Both the position numbers and the translations under genes were made by a program. From contig WHUX01000163.1 of assembly GCA_015179025.1 (NCBI GenBank), positions 57,563 to 121,562 of the forward strand: a stretch of DNA of 64,000 nucleotides, in the 5' to 3' direction. Each line of letters begins with the position of its first letter. Within the stretch, counting starts at the first letter, position 1. Positions 19,546-29,534 of this stretch are shown here, piece after piece. The DNA comes from Terfezia claveryi (lineage: Eukaryota; Ascomycota; Pezizomycetes; Pezizales; Pezizaceae). The notes below the pieces were generated by a model, which was not told the DNA's origin, searched no databases, and saw nothing but the letters and a program-made list of their open reading frames with translations.

Positions 19546-20450
19546 TTAAGAAAAAAAAACATTACTCCCATGCGGGCCCCATGAGGAGCCACCCGGAAAC
19601 CCGGGTGGATTCAGGACAAGGCAAGTTAATCTGCCAGGTCCGGTGCGCAGAAAGCAGAGAAGATAGATACATGTGTGAGGGGAATTCGTAGACCCCCTGA
19701 AACGCTGAAAGTGTGTAAAAATTGTAGAAAGGACTCAAAACAGAAGTAAGGTAGAAACTCGAGTGACGCGAAGCTCCCGTGCTGTCATTAACCGCCTAAA
19801 TGGCAGATGACCCGAGAGGCCTGACTGAAGCCCGCGTCCGCGTCAAAACAAAGCTAGATACATATGTGTAAAAGGAAACTCGTGAGTGCTACCAGCCAGC
19901 TAAGGCCAGCCCATCTTAGCCAGAAGGGATACCTACATGTCTCCGTGCCTTCTTCCAACCATCTGCTTGTACAAGAAGCTGAAGAAGGCTTCTACTGCAT
20001 CCCAATTGTCCTCCTCTTCCTCTTCGATCCAGATTGGGTGATCGAGGTCCTCCCAGTCCTTGATGCTGCCTAGGGCTTGTCTGTGAACGTGTAAGAGAGG
20101 GCAATCAAAGACCAGGTGCCTGCCATCCTGGGACTGATGACCACAGGGACAGATACTGGATTCTGCCTTTCTGACCTTGTAGAGCCAGACAAGTTGCGTA
20201 CCCTTGTCCGTGCGACACCAGGTGTATGCGGAGAGGGCGTGGCGGTTCCAAGCTGTCCTTTTGATACCAAACCCTACTGCTTTTCGAGCCTGGCTTCTTA
20301 TGGCTTTCGAGGCCTGTCTGATTCCCCTTTCTGTAACGATTGAGTCTGAGCAGGAGAACTGCCCGAGGGCGGAGGCGAAGGCTGCTAACCGGTCCGCCTT
20401 CTCGTTGCCTGTGGGTGCGGACCCAGCTAGGTTCCATAGTCCGGCTTGAC
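19546..20450 (-). mobile_element. LINE-2 copy D, 5'-truncated
   Basis: The A-tract appears at 19548-19558 but in an odd orientation (a T-rich then A-rich junction). Tail-1 follows at 19560-19650, then a 3' untranslated region with the LINE-2 phrase CTGTCATTAACCGCCTA, and the ORF2 C-terminus (19933-20450). It shares only tail-1 closely with LINE-1; the protein is clearly divergent, so this is a second LINE lineage. Confidence 0.75.
19933..20450 (-). pseudogene. LINE-2 ORF2 C-terminal fragment, open frame
   Basis: The minus strand is open from about 20450 to the stop at 19933, although it lacks a start codon. It reads the end of RNase H (GNEKADRLAAFASALGQ), the linker SIVTERGIRQASKAIRSQA, AWNRHALSAYTWCRTDKGTQ, the knuckle CGHQSQDGRHLVFDCPLL and ends EAFFSFLYKQMVGRRHGDM. 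The layout is that of LINE-1 but the sequence differs in most positions. Relatives occur at 28500-28907/36481-36620 and 46491-46682. It is a 5'-truncated fragment. Confidence 0.8.
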
Positions 20451-20943
20451 TATAGGTTCGACAGGTTTGACTCTAGGTTGGTCGTAAGCATATGGTTGCT
20501 GTGAGGCGGTTACTGTGAGGAGGTTAAAACAACGCCGAGTGAGGCCAGTAAACCCTCCAGATGGAAACGATCCATGAAGGCCAAAGGGGGGTATTGGCAG
20601 TCTGGTTGTATGAGTGTTAGAGCATCTTAAGCTATTGGAGACCTCCCCGTAGTGATTGAGAATGCTCTAGAGAGGAAAGATGCACACGGGGAGAGTCGAG
20701 AGTTCAGACTGCTATAAATAAAGTAAATTAGTTAATTCTGAAAATAGTTCATTTTGGAGCATTGTTGTTGCCTGTATACCGTTTGGTCATATTGGGGTAT
20801 GCTGCCCTAGATGATGTTTTGACATGAATACAGCTACCAGAAAATGGCCTTCTAGTCTTCATAGGCTCAGCCGCTGGATAGCTGGCCTATAAGGGGCGTT
20901 GAGGAGTTGGGGTGGTGTGCCCACCAGACTACGGGTGGATCGT
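20451..20943 (+). repeat. Repeat X, copy 2, left part
   Basis: From about 20600 this matches repeat X copy 1 in inverted orientation (GAGCATTGTTGTTGCCTGTA at about 20757). The first ~150 bp are unclassified. LINE copy E is inserted at 20944; X resumes at 21785. Confidence 0.6.
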
Positions 20944-21524
20944 TCCACAACATGAGCCAAGGCGCACCCCCGAGGTCTGGCATTGAAAGGGAGATCAAAT
21001 CCTTAGTGACCTGCAACACACACCGGGACCTCCAACTTTCGTGGGTAAGGGGGCACCTAGGCATCCCAGGCAACGAGAAAGCAGATCAGATCGCGAGCTT
21101 CCAATCCCATCTGGGAGAATTCAAGGGCCACAAGCGGTTAGTAACAGAAGGGGGGCTACGGGCCTTCTCCAAAAAAGCACGGAAAGAAGCAAGAACAGAA
21201 GCGGGTTACGGGATAAGAAGAGTGGAATGGAACCGACACGCCTTATCAGCCTTCACCTGGTTGCGCACTAACAGGGGCCCACAAAAGAGCTGGCTCTACC
21301 AGATAGGAAAGGCGGCATCAGCAGAATGCGCCTGTGGTCATCCAGTCGAGACGGGGGAGCATATCGTTTTTCAATGCCCACGCTTCGACCGTTTCCGGAG
21401 AGTCCTGTTGGGGGAGAAGAGTAGTTGGGAAGATCTCGACAAAGGGGAGTGGAGAAAGGAGGGAGAGGAAATTTTCGAGGCCACGGAGGCCTTCTTTGGG
21501 TTATTATTCGGAGAGCTCACTTAG
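20944..21524 (+). pseudogene. LINE-1 ORF2 C-terminal fragment, uninterrupted
   Basis: The open frame to 21524 reads GIEREIKSLVTCNTHRD, LSWVRGHLGIPGNEKADQIA (RNase H last motif), EGGLRAFSKKARKEARTEAG, RRVEWNRHALSAFTWLRTNR, the knuckle CGHPVETGEHIVFQCPRF and FGLLFGELT. It is the cleanest C-terminus in the window, with no stop, and so a recent copy, but the polymerase and endonuclease are missing. The frame extends 37 nt upstream into repeat X by chance. Confidence 0.9.
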
Positions 21525-21784
21525 CACTCCAACATTAATAGTTTCACGAAGTTTCAAAAGTTCTACCTGTTTAGTTGTTATCACGAGTTTCCTTAGTCCA
21601 GTTCTTCCTACGACGTCTTTCCATAACTCCTTGATTCAGATCTTCAACTTGTATTTAGTTTTGCATGGGGTTGGCAGATTAACTTGCCTCTCCCTTGAAT
21701 CCACCGGGCTTCCGCGTGGCTCCTCATAGCTCCTCGTCGGGGCTGCATAGGAGTACTTAGTATTTAAAAAAAAAAAAAAAAAAA
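20944..21784 (+). mobile_element. LINE-1 copy E, 5'-truncated
   Basis: An 841-bp LINE fragment enclosed by the 13-bp duplication ACGGGTGGATCGT (20931-20943 and 21785-21797). It starts within RNase H and ends with tail-1 (21660-21760) and an A-tract. The host is repeat X. Confidence 0.9.
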
Positions 21785-22600
21785 ACGGGTGGATCGTCGA
21801 GGAGGTCATATTGGAAAGGGGACTATTGAGTCTTCGGTTGATCTTGGTGCGATGTGTGGAGATTTTGTTGCGGGGGGTGTGCAGGGGTGTGCACTAGACG
21901 GTGGCTGCTCATACGTGCCAACCAGATTATGAGACCACACCACATCGGAGTTATGGCTTTCACTCCTCGGAGGATGCCAACCGCCATTCGACATGTTTTA
22001 GACGCCGTTCCGACCTAGTCTGTAGTGCTCAACAAGCGATTAGATCAACAACACATACATACCATCGGCGAGAGTTATGCATGTGGCCCAACTCATAGAG
22101 GAAAACAACCTTCAGGTTGAAACAGGTGGTCGTTCAAAGGGAACTGGCCAAGGGAGGTGGCACCCTCCTCAGCGGGAGAAATCAATCACTTGAAGGTGTA
22201 TAGGGGGCTCTATGAGGTTACGCCAGGTGACTGGGACCATGGCAAGAAAGACAAGTTACCACATAAGTCGTGTACTCATGGGAACAACCGGGGACAATTG
22301 AATGAAGAAGATTTCACCAGCTATTCCAGGTTGCACCACGGTTAGAGGGGAACTACTATTAATTATTTCAGGGATTTTTTAACTTGCGTCGGAAGTTAAT
22401 TTTCTTCCGTTTCTGACAGAAGAGACAGGCCAGGGAAGGAGATAACCTTGTATCGTAACAAGTGTGTTCCCCCAACATGAACTTTGGCGGGAGAAAAGAA
22501 ACCACCTCCCACGCAATTCCGGACAATGGGATAGCAGGGTAACATGGAGAAGAGATTATATCAATCACACAGGAGCATGAAGCGGACATCCCAAAAGAAA
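21785..22600. other. Repeat X right part, then unclassified sequence
   Basis: 21785-21925 matches repeat X (GAGTCTTCGGTTGATCTTGG). From 21925 to 22600 I recognise nothing; the short frames have no family motif. Confidence 0.5.
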
Positions 22601-22609
22601 AAAACACTC

Positions 22610-22700
22610 GTATTCGCATGCGCTGCAATTTTTCGCGAAGTATCACGAGGCACCCGGAAACCCAGGTGTATTCAGGGTTCTATACCTTAGAAAGGGTAAT
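22610..22700 (-). repeat. Partial tail-1 remnant
   Basis: Contains GAGGCACCCGGAAACCCAGG and GTATTCAGGG, the hairpin part of tail-1, without an A-tract. Degenerate. Confidence 0.45.
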
Positions 22701-23269
22701 AGATGGTCTAAAACTAAACCTGGATCAGGAAAAAAGATGTGACGCCAATGACCACATCCACCATGACCGAGAACCACCTCCAGACAAGATTGCCATACAA
22801 TACAGCAATTCCCAATCCTCAAATTAGCGTCAATCGATAGAGCTCAACAAGGGCGTCAACTGTCATTCCCAGATACATTCTTCCTCAAGTTTCCCCACGC
22901 ATGCAGCTTCAAAACCCAATGACATCCTGCAATTCTCCCCTACCTCACTGTCCTGTGTCTCCCGGTAGAGGATTCTCAGCCCGATATCAGCAACACGGCT
23001 GCCCTATCCCCAAAGCGATAACTCCCACTCCTGTAGCATCCATCTCCACCACATCGGTCCAACCTCAATGATCACGACTCAGAGCCGAGGTAACCTCCAC
23101 AACTGAATGAAATTGACCAGGTTACCTCCATTTTTCCAGCCTTCCTTCAAAGCTCAGCAAGATTCGATTTGGGTCGGCTTGCTATTTGTTTCCGGTCGGG
23201 GTTTAGGGTTTTGTTGGGCACGAACTGGTGTAAGAACTGGTGATATAAGTAATTCAGGATTAAAAGTGG

Positions 23270-24210
23270 AAGTATATATTAAGGAACGAAGGATTTTCTT
23301 CTGCAATGACCGTTTATGTCTGTTTGGAGTATTCCGGATACCAAATCATGACAATGATCATAGACGCTGGCGTCATGCCCGCTATAACCAGTAACACCGC
23401 CATTCAAGGTATCACCAACCTTTGCCCCCCTCCCTAGTCAACGCCTTTCCAGGAGTTCCAGAAGCAGAGGTCTGAGTAAGAATCTATTCTGGTGATGCAA
23501 TTGATTAAGCCTGAGATTGCTGATAATCAATGAGTGGGAGCAACTTGGTGAAAACACCGTTTCCAGTCCAATCAAGTGTTTGCAACACGGCAAATCAAAT
23601 CGTGAGAATGACGACAAACATTGACGTCATACCCGCTGGGGACCGCAACACCAACCCTTCAAGGTATCACCAACTTTTCCGTCTAAAAAAAACCCCACTA
23701 GAGGTTCTAGCACAAGTAACTAGTGTAAGAACTGATTGTGGTGATATAATTGATCATTGTATTATAGTTGATTATGGTGTTATAATCGATTGTGGTTCAG
23801 ATTGCTGATACTCCATGAGTGGGAGAATCTTGGATAAATATAGTCTTTTTTTCAATGACCGCTTACACTGTTTCCAGTTCTACCAAACATCTGCCACAGC
23901 TTGTCTGGTTGTAGCCTTGCGGAGACAAAATCGTGAGAATGACGACAAATATTGACGTGATACTCGCTAGGAGCCGAAACATCAATATTCAAACGCATCA
24001 CCAACTTTTCCGTGAGCTAAACAATGCCTTTCCAGTTCGTTGGTTGTAATTGGGGTTCTGGTAGTGAGAAAGGTAGAAAAATATAGTGAGAAATGGCGAC
24101 TAGTTGAATTCTCTTTTCCAATGACCGCATACACCGTTTCCAGTGCTACCAAATATTCCACCACAGCTTGTCTGTTTGTAGCATTGTCCAGGCTGGTAGC
24201 TGGAATGCCA
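23270..24210 (+). repeat. Degenerate tandem repeat of about 300 bp, three to four units
   Basis: Blocks recur in the same order: CAATGACCG at about 23305, 23855 and 24119; CAAATCATGACAATGA / CAAATCGTGAGAATGACGAC at about 23345, 23592 and 23928; then GACGTCATACCCGCT and TCACCAAC. Spacing is about 250-330 bp. No conserved reading frame. Sequence between 22700 and 23270 is unclassified. Confidence 0.65.
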
Positions 24211-24443
24211 ACCTTAACGTATCTGTGAGCTCAATGACGCCTTTTAAAGATTTCGAACAGGAGAGCCCGGTGGTAAACTCGCTGGTAATAGCTCTAGGAA
24301 TTATGATAGTAATGTCTGTGATAATAACTGTCGTAATATTTGCTGGCATCTTGTTGGAATTTTGTGACATCACTGTCGTAAATATTGCTAATAAGGCCAC
24401 TGGTACTACCGCTTGGAAATCTTGTGGATTATATCGATGGTGA
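24168..24443 (+). CDS. Hypothetical small membrane protein frame
   Basis: A 91-codon open frame at the end of the tandem repeat. Residues about 38-63 (VNSLVIALGIMIVMSVIITV) form one clear hydrophobic segment long enough to span a membrane. No other motif is recognisable and the N-terminal part lies in repeat sequence. It may be chance; I list it because the hydrophobic segment is distinct. Confidence 0.2.
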   Translation: MSVCSIVQAGSWNANLNVSVSSMTPFKDFEQESPVVNSLVIALGIMIVMSVIITVVIFAGILLEFCDITVVNIANKATGTTAWKSCGLYRW

Positions 24444-24600
24444 TGTCGCTGTTAGCCAATGCGGGTGGTAACCCCGCCAATAGTGTGATGTAAGGGAGAC
24501 AGATATGGCTGTAGGCTGAATTTCTTAAGACGAAGTTAGTTTTCTTCACTGAGGTCCCTGAACATCAGGTCAAACGGCCTGGGTCTCTTATTACCTGGTA

Positions 24601-26877
24601 CCATACTTCACGGGGATGCCGATCATCACTGGGAAACCGATCAATTTTTCGGCTATCTACCGGACATACGAGATCTAGTTACATAGACCTTAGAAGGAAT
24701 ATGGGAGGTCAGGGAGGGCCCTGGGGTAGGGGAGGGGGGTGTCTGAGGCCGTTCTGACCCAGCTGGGAGCCCTGTAGCAGGTGTAGCGAGTGTAATAGTA
24801 GATACAATAGAACTAGATGAGGTAATAGAAATAGTTTCCAAATCACTGTCCCATTCATCAAGCTCTTCCCCGCTGATACTCTCTTCCCCATCCGATGAAC
24901 AAATAGTGACAAATGAAACTGCCTTACGTTTTCCGGATTGCTTGCGGAAGGGATGGGGGCTGGGTTGTAGAGGTTTGCCGAGCTGATTAGAGGACTTCTG
25001 CAGCCGTTTCTTCTTTTTTGCTTCTATTGCCTCTCGTTCAATATATAACTCCTTGAGGGTCTTTCCATCCATAACCCGACCATGAGACCTTCCTAGCTCC
25101 CTCCGATCAACTTTAGCTTCAAGCTTCTGTGCCTCTTGCTACTGCTGTAGTGTTCTCCGCTCTAGCTCCCGGTCCTTATCTGCAGCAATACCAAACTTCT
25201 CAAGTTGCTGAATCAAGTCTGCCAAATCTGCACGATCAAGGTCCGCTTCTTTGGATTTTAGTCGAAGAGTGGCCTGTCTTACTCATTGATGAAGCTCGGC
25301 TGTATTACGAGGTATAGGGGGTTCTGATGGTGGGGCAGGTGCATGGGCTCTTGGCAGAGCTTGTCCATGCATTAACTTGTCTAAGATATGTCTTGAATTG
25401 AATGGAATGAGACCTGCTCCTCGCTATGCACTGAGGATATTCTTCTTAGTATATGTTGCAGTTCGTGCTATAATAAGCATAGGAAGAAAGTTGCCTTTGG
25501 TGACTGCCACATTCCCAAACCGAACAAGACAATCAACCTGTACCCCATAAGCTTTCTGTAGTGGTGAAAATAATCCAACATCGAGTAGTTGAAGTAGATG
25601 AGTAGAGTGTGCTGGTAAACAGTAGGCAATGATATTGACACTAAGGCAGAATTCAACAAACTCAACTGTAATATGAGATCTATGACCATCCACGATTAGT
25701 AGTCTCCATTCTCTACCCATCACTATTCCTTTTGTTACCTCATGAAAATGTTTAATCTATTCTATCCCCAATATATGACTAGTCTAACCTTTTTTCGAGT
25801 AAGTAAACTTCCGGCCATCACAATCCACTTCCAGATTTTTCAAAGATTGATACCATCCCATATAATGTCCTGCACCTTTATATATAATTAAAGGAGGTAG
25901 TACAATGCCTTCTCCAGATATTGCTTCTACCACTGTAATCATCTCTCGATTTCCATCTGTTACTAGTTTACTAGTCATACCTTGACCACGTCTTAAGCAA
26001 ATAACCTTAGCTCGATCTGAAATCCCTTGCCTAAATCCCTTCTCATCCATATTGTAGGTTGTAGCATCGGTAAAGCCGCTTAAGCTGTAAAAGCTTATTG
26101 AAGTGATCTCGGATAATTTCAGGATTGCTAGCCTTGATTCTTTTTTTGTCAAACTGGCTGCTGAGCTTTGAAATAAGAAAGGAGTGACGATCTAGAAAGC
26201 GAGTAATCCAATTTTTCCCTACTGCAGATTTTTCATTCCACTCGGTACCCTTTAATAAGGCAACACCCTCCTTCACATGTAAAATTCGAGGAGGGAATCC
26301 CTACTCCTCTAATTTTAAGATCCATCGTATAATTGCCTTCTCTTCTGCTGGTGTATACAACTGTTGTACAACATGCCCCTTTACACAGGATTCTGCACCA
26401 TTTAACCGCCCATGTAATATAGCATAAGAAAGTCCAAAGGCTGCTGCTGTCTTCCAGATTGATGTGTATTTTCTCTGTTCAAATGCCAAAATTGCACGCC
26501 AAATGTGCAGCTCTCGTTGAGCCTCTAAAACTTGCTTGCGTTGCTTTAGCCTTCCCATTGCTCGTTCCCGGCTTGCACTGGTCCCACATTAGCTTATATA
26601 TTCTACTTGGTCTGTTTTCTAAACCTCATATAAAGAGTAGATAAATACCAGACAATTTTTTCCCAGCGCTCAAACTATGTCTTAGATACCCTAAAATGTA
26701 TAGGATCCCTCGGGGTTGATGCTGCAAGGACTGCTGATTCTAATGTTACCGCTGGTATTGAAATCCGTCGCGAACTGATGTTGTTGTAGCCTCGGAATTA
26801 CCCCGCAATGCTGCGCCACTGATCGGCATGTGGCTGATCGGCATCCCCGTGATGATCGGCATCCCCGTGAAGTATGG
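24601..26877 (-). mobile_element. pogo/Fot1-type DNA transposon, element 2
   Basis: Inverted repeats start CCATACTTCACGGGGATGCC (24601) and end with the complement at 26877, with TA duplicated at 24599-24600 and 26878-26879. A 15-bp sub-repeat GATCGGCATCCCCGT is doubled at the right end. Length 2277 bp. It is a sister of element 1 with a diverged terminal sequence (ACTTCACGG against ACTGCACGG). Confidence 0.93.
24653..26558 (-). pseudogene. pogo-type transposase with five TGG->TAG stops and a frameshift
   Basis: Gene order and domains match element 1: helix-turn-helix (SIWKTAAAFGLSYAILHGRL), CENP-B-like domain (NWITRFLDRHSFLISKLSSQ), NMDEKGF, VDGHRSH (here the second Asp is kept) and STHLLQLLDVGLF. 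Stops replace tryptophan, by comparison with element 1, at 26301, 25784, 25757, 25424 and 25139. A small deletion near 26050-26090 shifts the frame. The C-terminal acidic/Ser-rich part (24653-25072) is open. The stops are all TpG->TpA on the coding strand, the RIP pattern. Not functional. Confidence 0.9.
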
Positions 26878-26894
26878 TATAAGGTTTTTGCGTA

Positions 26895-27103
26895 GTCTTC
26901 TATACATGGGGGTGAGGCCGGTTAAGGGGCGTGGCGGAGGAGGTAGGGGTTATTTCGCTTTTCTTAGGCTCGGGAGGCTGGGCGGTTATGCAGCCCGTTG
27001 TCCCGTGGGTGTACCGAGTCTTCTAAAGACGAGGGAACGGGACCGTCTCATAGCCTTAGGCTCCACAGACGTACAGACTCAAAAAAAAAAAAAAAAAAAA
27101 AAA
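26895..27103 (+). repeat. Tail-2 element with A-tract
   Basis: Shares GGAGGTAGGGGT, CTCGGGAGGC, CCGTGGGTGTACCGAGTCTT and CATAGCCTTAG with 52240-52424, and ends in A-rich sequence at 27080-27103. It starts near the right end of pogo element 2. It is a SINE-like or 5'-truncated retroposon; no tRNA or 5S promoter boxes could be recognised. Confidence 0.7.
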
Positions 27104-28330
27104 GGTTTTTGCGTACTTTATTCGCGAATTCCGCCATGAGGAAATTTCCACTTCATAGAATTCCCCCAAAATACCTTCTCATATTCTGGTGATATCACAT
27201 TATCGGGGTCGCTGCTAGCTCCCAACATCACTGCGAGCATTCTATTCTATTGTTTGTCAATCCTCATGATTCCCTTAACGGGACCGCACAGGAGTAATGA
27301 GTATAAAAAAAATTATATAAATATTTTGTTTGTCAATGAACTCTTTGATATGTTTGGTTTCGTTTCATGCGGTAAAAAGCAATCTGAAATGTTAAGCTGG
27401 TGTACGACCTGGATTGTCCTTATAGCGGTTAGCCTTTAGATCTTCCCGTGTGAGGTAGTGAATTTGCCTACCTCCTGAATCATAGGTAGGCCACTGTGTA
27501 ACATTATGGGCTCTGAACTCTTGGATAGGGTGGTGGTTTGACGTCTTTACCACAATTTCAAGCACGTCCATTGCACCGAAAACCGGAACAAGATGGATAC
27601 ACCAGTTTGTCGTTGTGTTGGACCTCCAATCAGTTAATGTAGACTTCGACAGCAGCAGATTGTAAAGGGTCGAAAGACTGGCGTGAGCAAGTGCTACTCA
27701 TATCAAAGTTGAGTCATTGGTGGAGCTGACCCTCAGGCATATGTCTTTGAGAAGATTGCACTACCCTAACTGGGAAGAAAGATCGGAAGTGTTCTATTGG
27801 ATATAGATATCTCATGTGTATGCATTATGGAGATTCAGACAACATAGGTGCAAGCCTGGAAGCAAGCAGTAGAGGGGATGTGAATAGATCAAGTATGAGC
27901 ATTGAGGATGAACCAACAGCCCTTATGTGAAGATGTGGTAGACGTGATGAAGGGAAAGCAAGCCAAATTACACATGACTGTTGTACGGCGGGGTATTAGT
28001 CTGGTTGGCACAACATAGTCCAGACTAGGCACAACACCCTCCAAAGGATTCCCGAAACGAGTAAGCACAAGATACAGTTTAGCTTTGTCAATTACATAGC
28101 CTTCTGCCTGCCTGACCACAGCTGAAGGTCAACGCACCCAACTCATCATGTCCCGCTTACATATGAGTAATGAGTATTTAATGAATAAATATAAAAACAG
28201 GCGACGCACCCAACGCCTCCGGATACGCATCTACTCACGCAAGATATAAACTCCAGAAACAGCAGCAATGATAACAACAACGACCCCAACGACTCTGAAC
28301 CGAGATAACTCCCACCCACAGTGTAGAAAA
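27104..28330. other. Unclassified sequence with a tail-like remnant
   Basis: A tail-1-like end (TTAACGGGACCGCACAGGAG, then AATGAGTATAAAAAA) is at about 27275-27312. The rest shows no recognisable gene. AGTCTGGTTGGCACAACATA at about 28000 matches similar phrases at 9157 and 38309. Confidence 0.4.
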
Positions 28331-28479
28331 TAAACTCACCGAGGGGTCACGTGCGAGACGAGCCCGATTGGTCCACCTCAACAACCAGAGGGTTTCCGTC
28401 GTCGAGAAAACAACATTTTACAGAGCGGAACGAGCACAGTACGAATGCCTGATTTTCGTGGTCTTTTGGAGTGAGCTAC

Positions 28480-28907
28480 AAAACCATCCCCCGAGGAGGT
28501 GGCATAGAGATGCAAATATGCTAATTATTGCTAGCCGAACGAGAGCTGAACCAAATCACCACCTCCATTTCATTCGTCCACAATCACATCGGCAATAAAG
28601 GCAATGAGGAAGTCGTCAAGCTGGCAGCCTTGGCTGCCACAAGTATCCCTAAGTCCGTCTATGGTAACGGAAGGAGGTATCAGAAAAGCCTCGAAAAAGC
28701 AGAGGAGTGAAGCACGCACAGCGAACTGGTTTGGCTGCAGGAGACCAGAGTGGAACCGACACGCATTGCCAGCTTGCACATGGCTGCGAACGGACGGAGG
28801 GCCCCAAAAGCACTAGCTCGACAAAATGAAGAGGTCATTATACACAATCCGGTCGACACCGACTGTCCCGTTTTTAGGGAGCAAAGAGCTGCTTTAGGCT
28901 GCATCAA
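28480..28907 (+). pseudogene. LINE-2 RNase H and knuckle fragment, left half
   Basis: The plus strand reads, across shifts, ISFVHNHIGNKGNEEVVKLA (last RNase H motif), VTEGGIRKASKKQRSEART, PEWNRHALPACTWLRTDGGP, and a damaged knuckle region with DCPVFREQRAALGCIK. The protein is of the LINE-2 type. It stops at 28907, where the chimeric LINE M3 is inserted, and continues at 36481 (LGCIKDWKIL). Several frameshifts make it a pseudogene. Confidence 0.75.
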
Positions 28908-29534
28908 AAGGTATCCCCACCAAGAGCATGGAGAAACCTCTCTATGATTATGATCCCTAAACCGGGGAAGAATCACTCAGAGGTCAAAGGGTGGAGACCG
29001 ATCATCCTCTCCAATACAGTAGGCAAACTCCCAGAAAATTGATCGCAAACGAACTCCAAGATATAACAAAACTCTTCCACCCACTACAATATGGCTCACG
29101 AATAGGCAGATCAGCAATCGACGCAATGATGCTTACAGTTTCTACAGCAGAGAAAGCCATACAAGGGGGGTAGAAAGGCTACATTACTAGGCAAGGATAT
29201 AGTGTCAGCATTCAACAACGTAAGGACAACTAAGCTCCTCCGCATCCTACAAGAATCGGATATTCCACAGCGGATCATTCAGTTCATCAACAAGTTTCTA
29301 CAACCGCGTTCATTTCCTATCCTCTGGGATGGACAGGTAAGAGGCAAAGGACAAATGGACCAAGGAGCCCCCCAAGGCAGCCCACTCTCTCCAGTCTTAT
29401 GGCTCATCTATATAAGTCATACTCTCAATAGGGCAGCCAACTTATGCTCACTCACCCTACAACCGACGAATCCCAGGAATGCAAGGTTGAGTACAATGGC
29501 GACAAGGTTTCCGGAACGTACAAGCCCCTCGCAT
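28908..29534 (+). pseudogene. LINE-1 reverse transcriptase, N-terminal half
   Basis: From GTATCCCCACCAAGAGCATG on, the sequence encodes the passage of LINE copy B that begins SPP-WRNLSM-MIPK. It then reads LQDITKLFHPLQYGSRIGRS, AIDAMMLTVSTAEKAIQ, VSAFNNVRTTKLLRILQ, IIQFINKFLQPRSFPILWDG and QMDQGAPQGSPLSPVLWLIY, ending around PERTSPSH. Frameshifts occur near 29030 and 29170. The break falls just before the residues that in copy B read SIQLFSYVDD; those residues resume at 30905. So the polymerase gene is split in front of its catalytic motif. Confidence 0.85.

Noticed and set aside
20070..20437. Overlapping arginine/proline-rich frames as separate proteins
   Set aside because: They are shadows of the LINE-2 frame at 19933-20450, which carries the knuckle and RNase H motifs.
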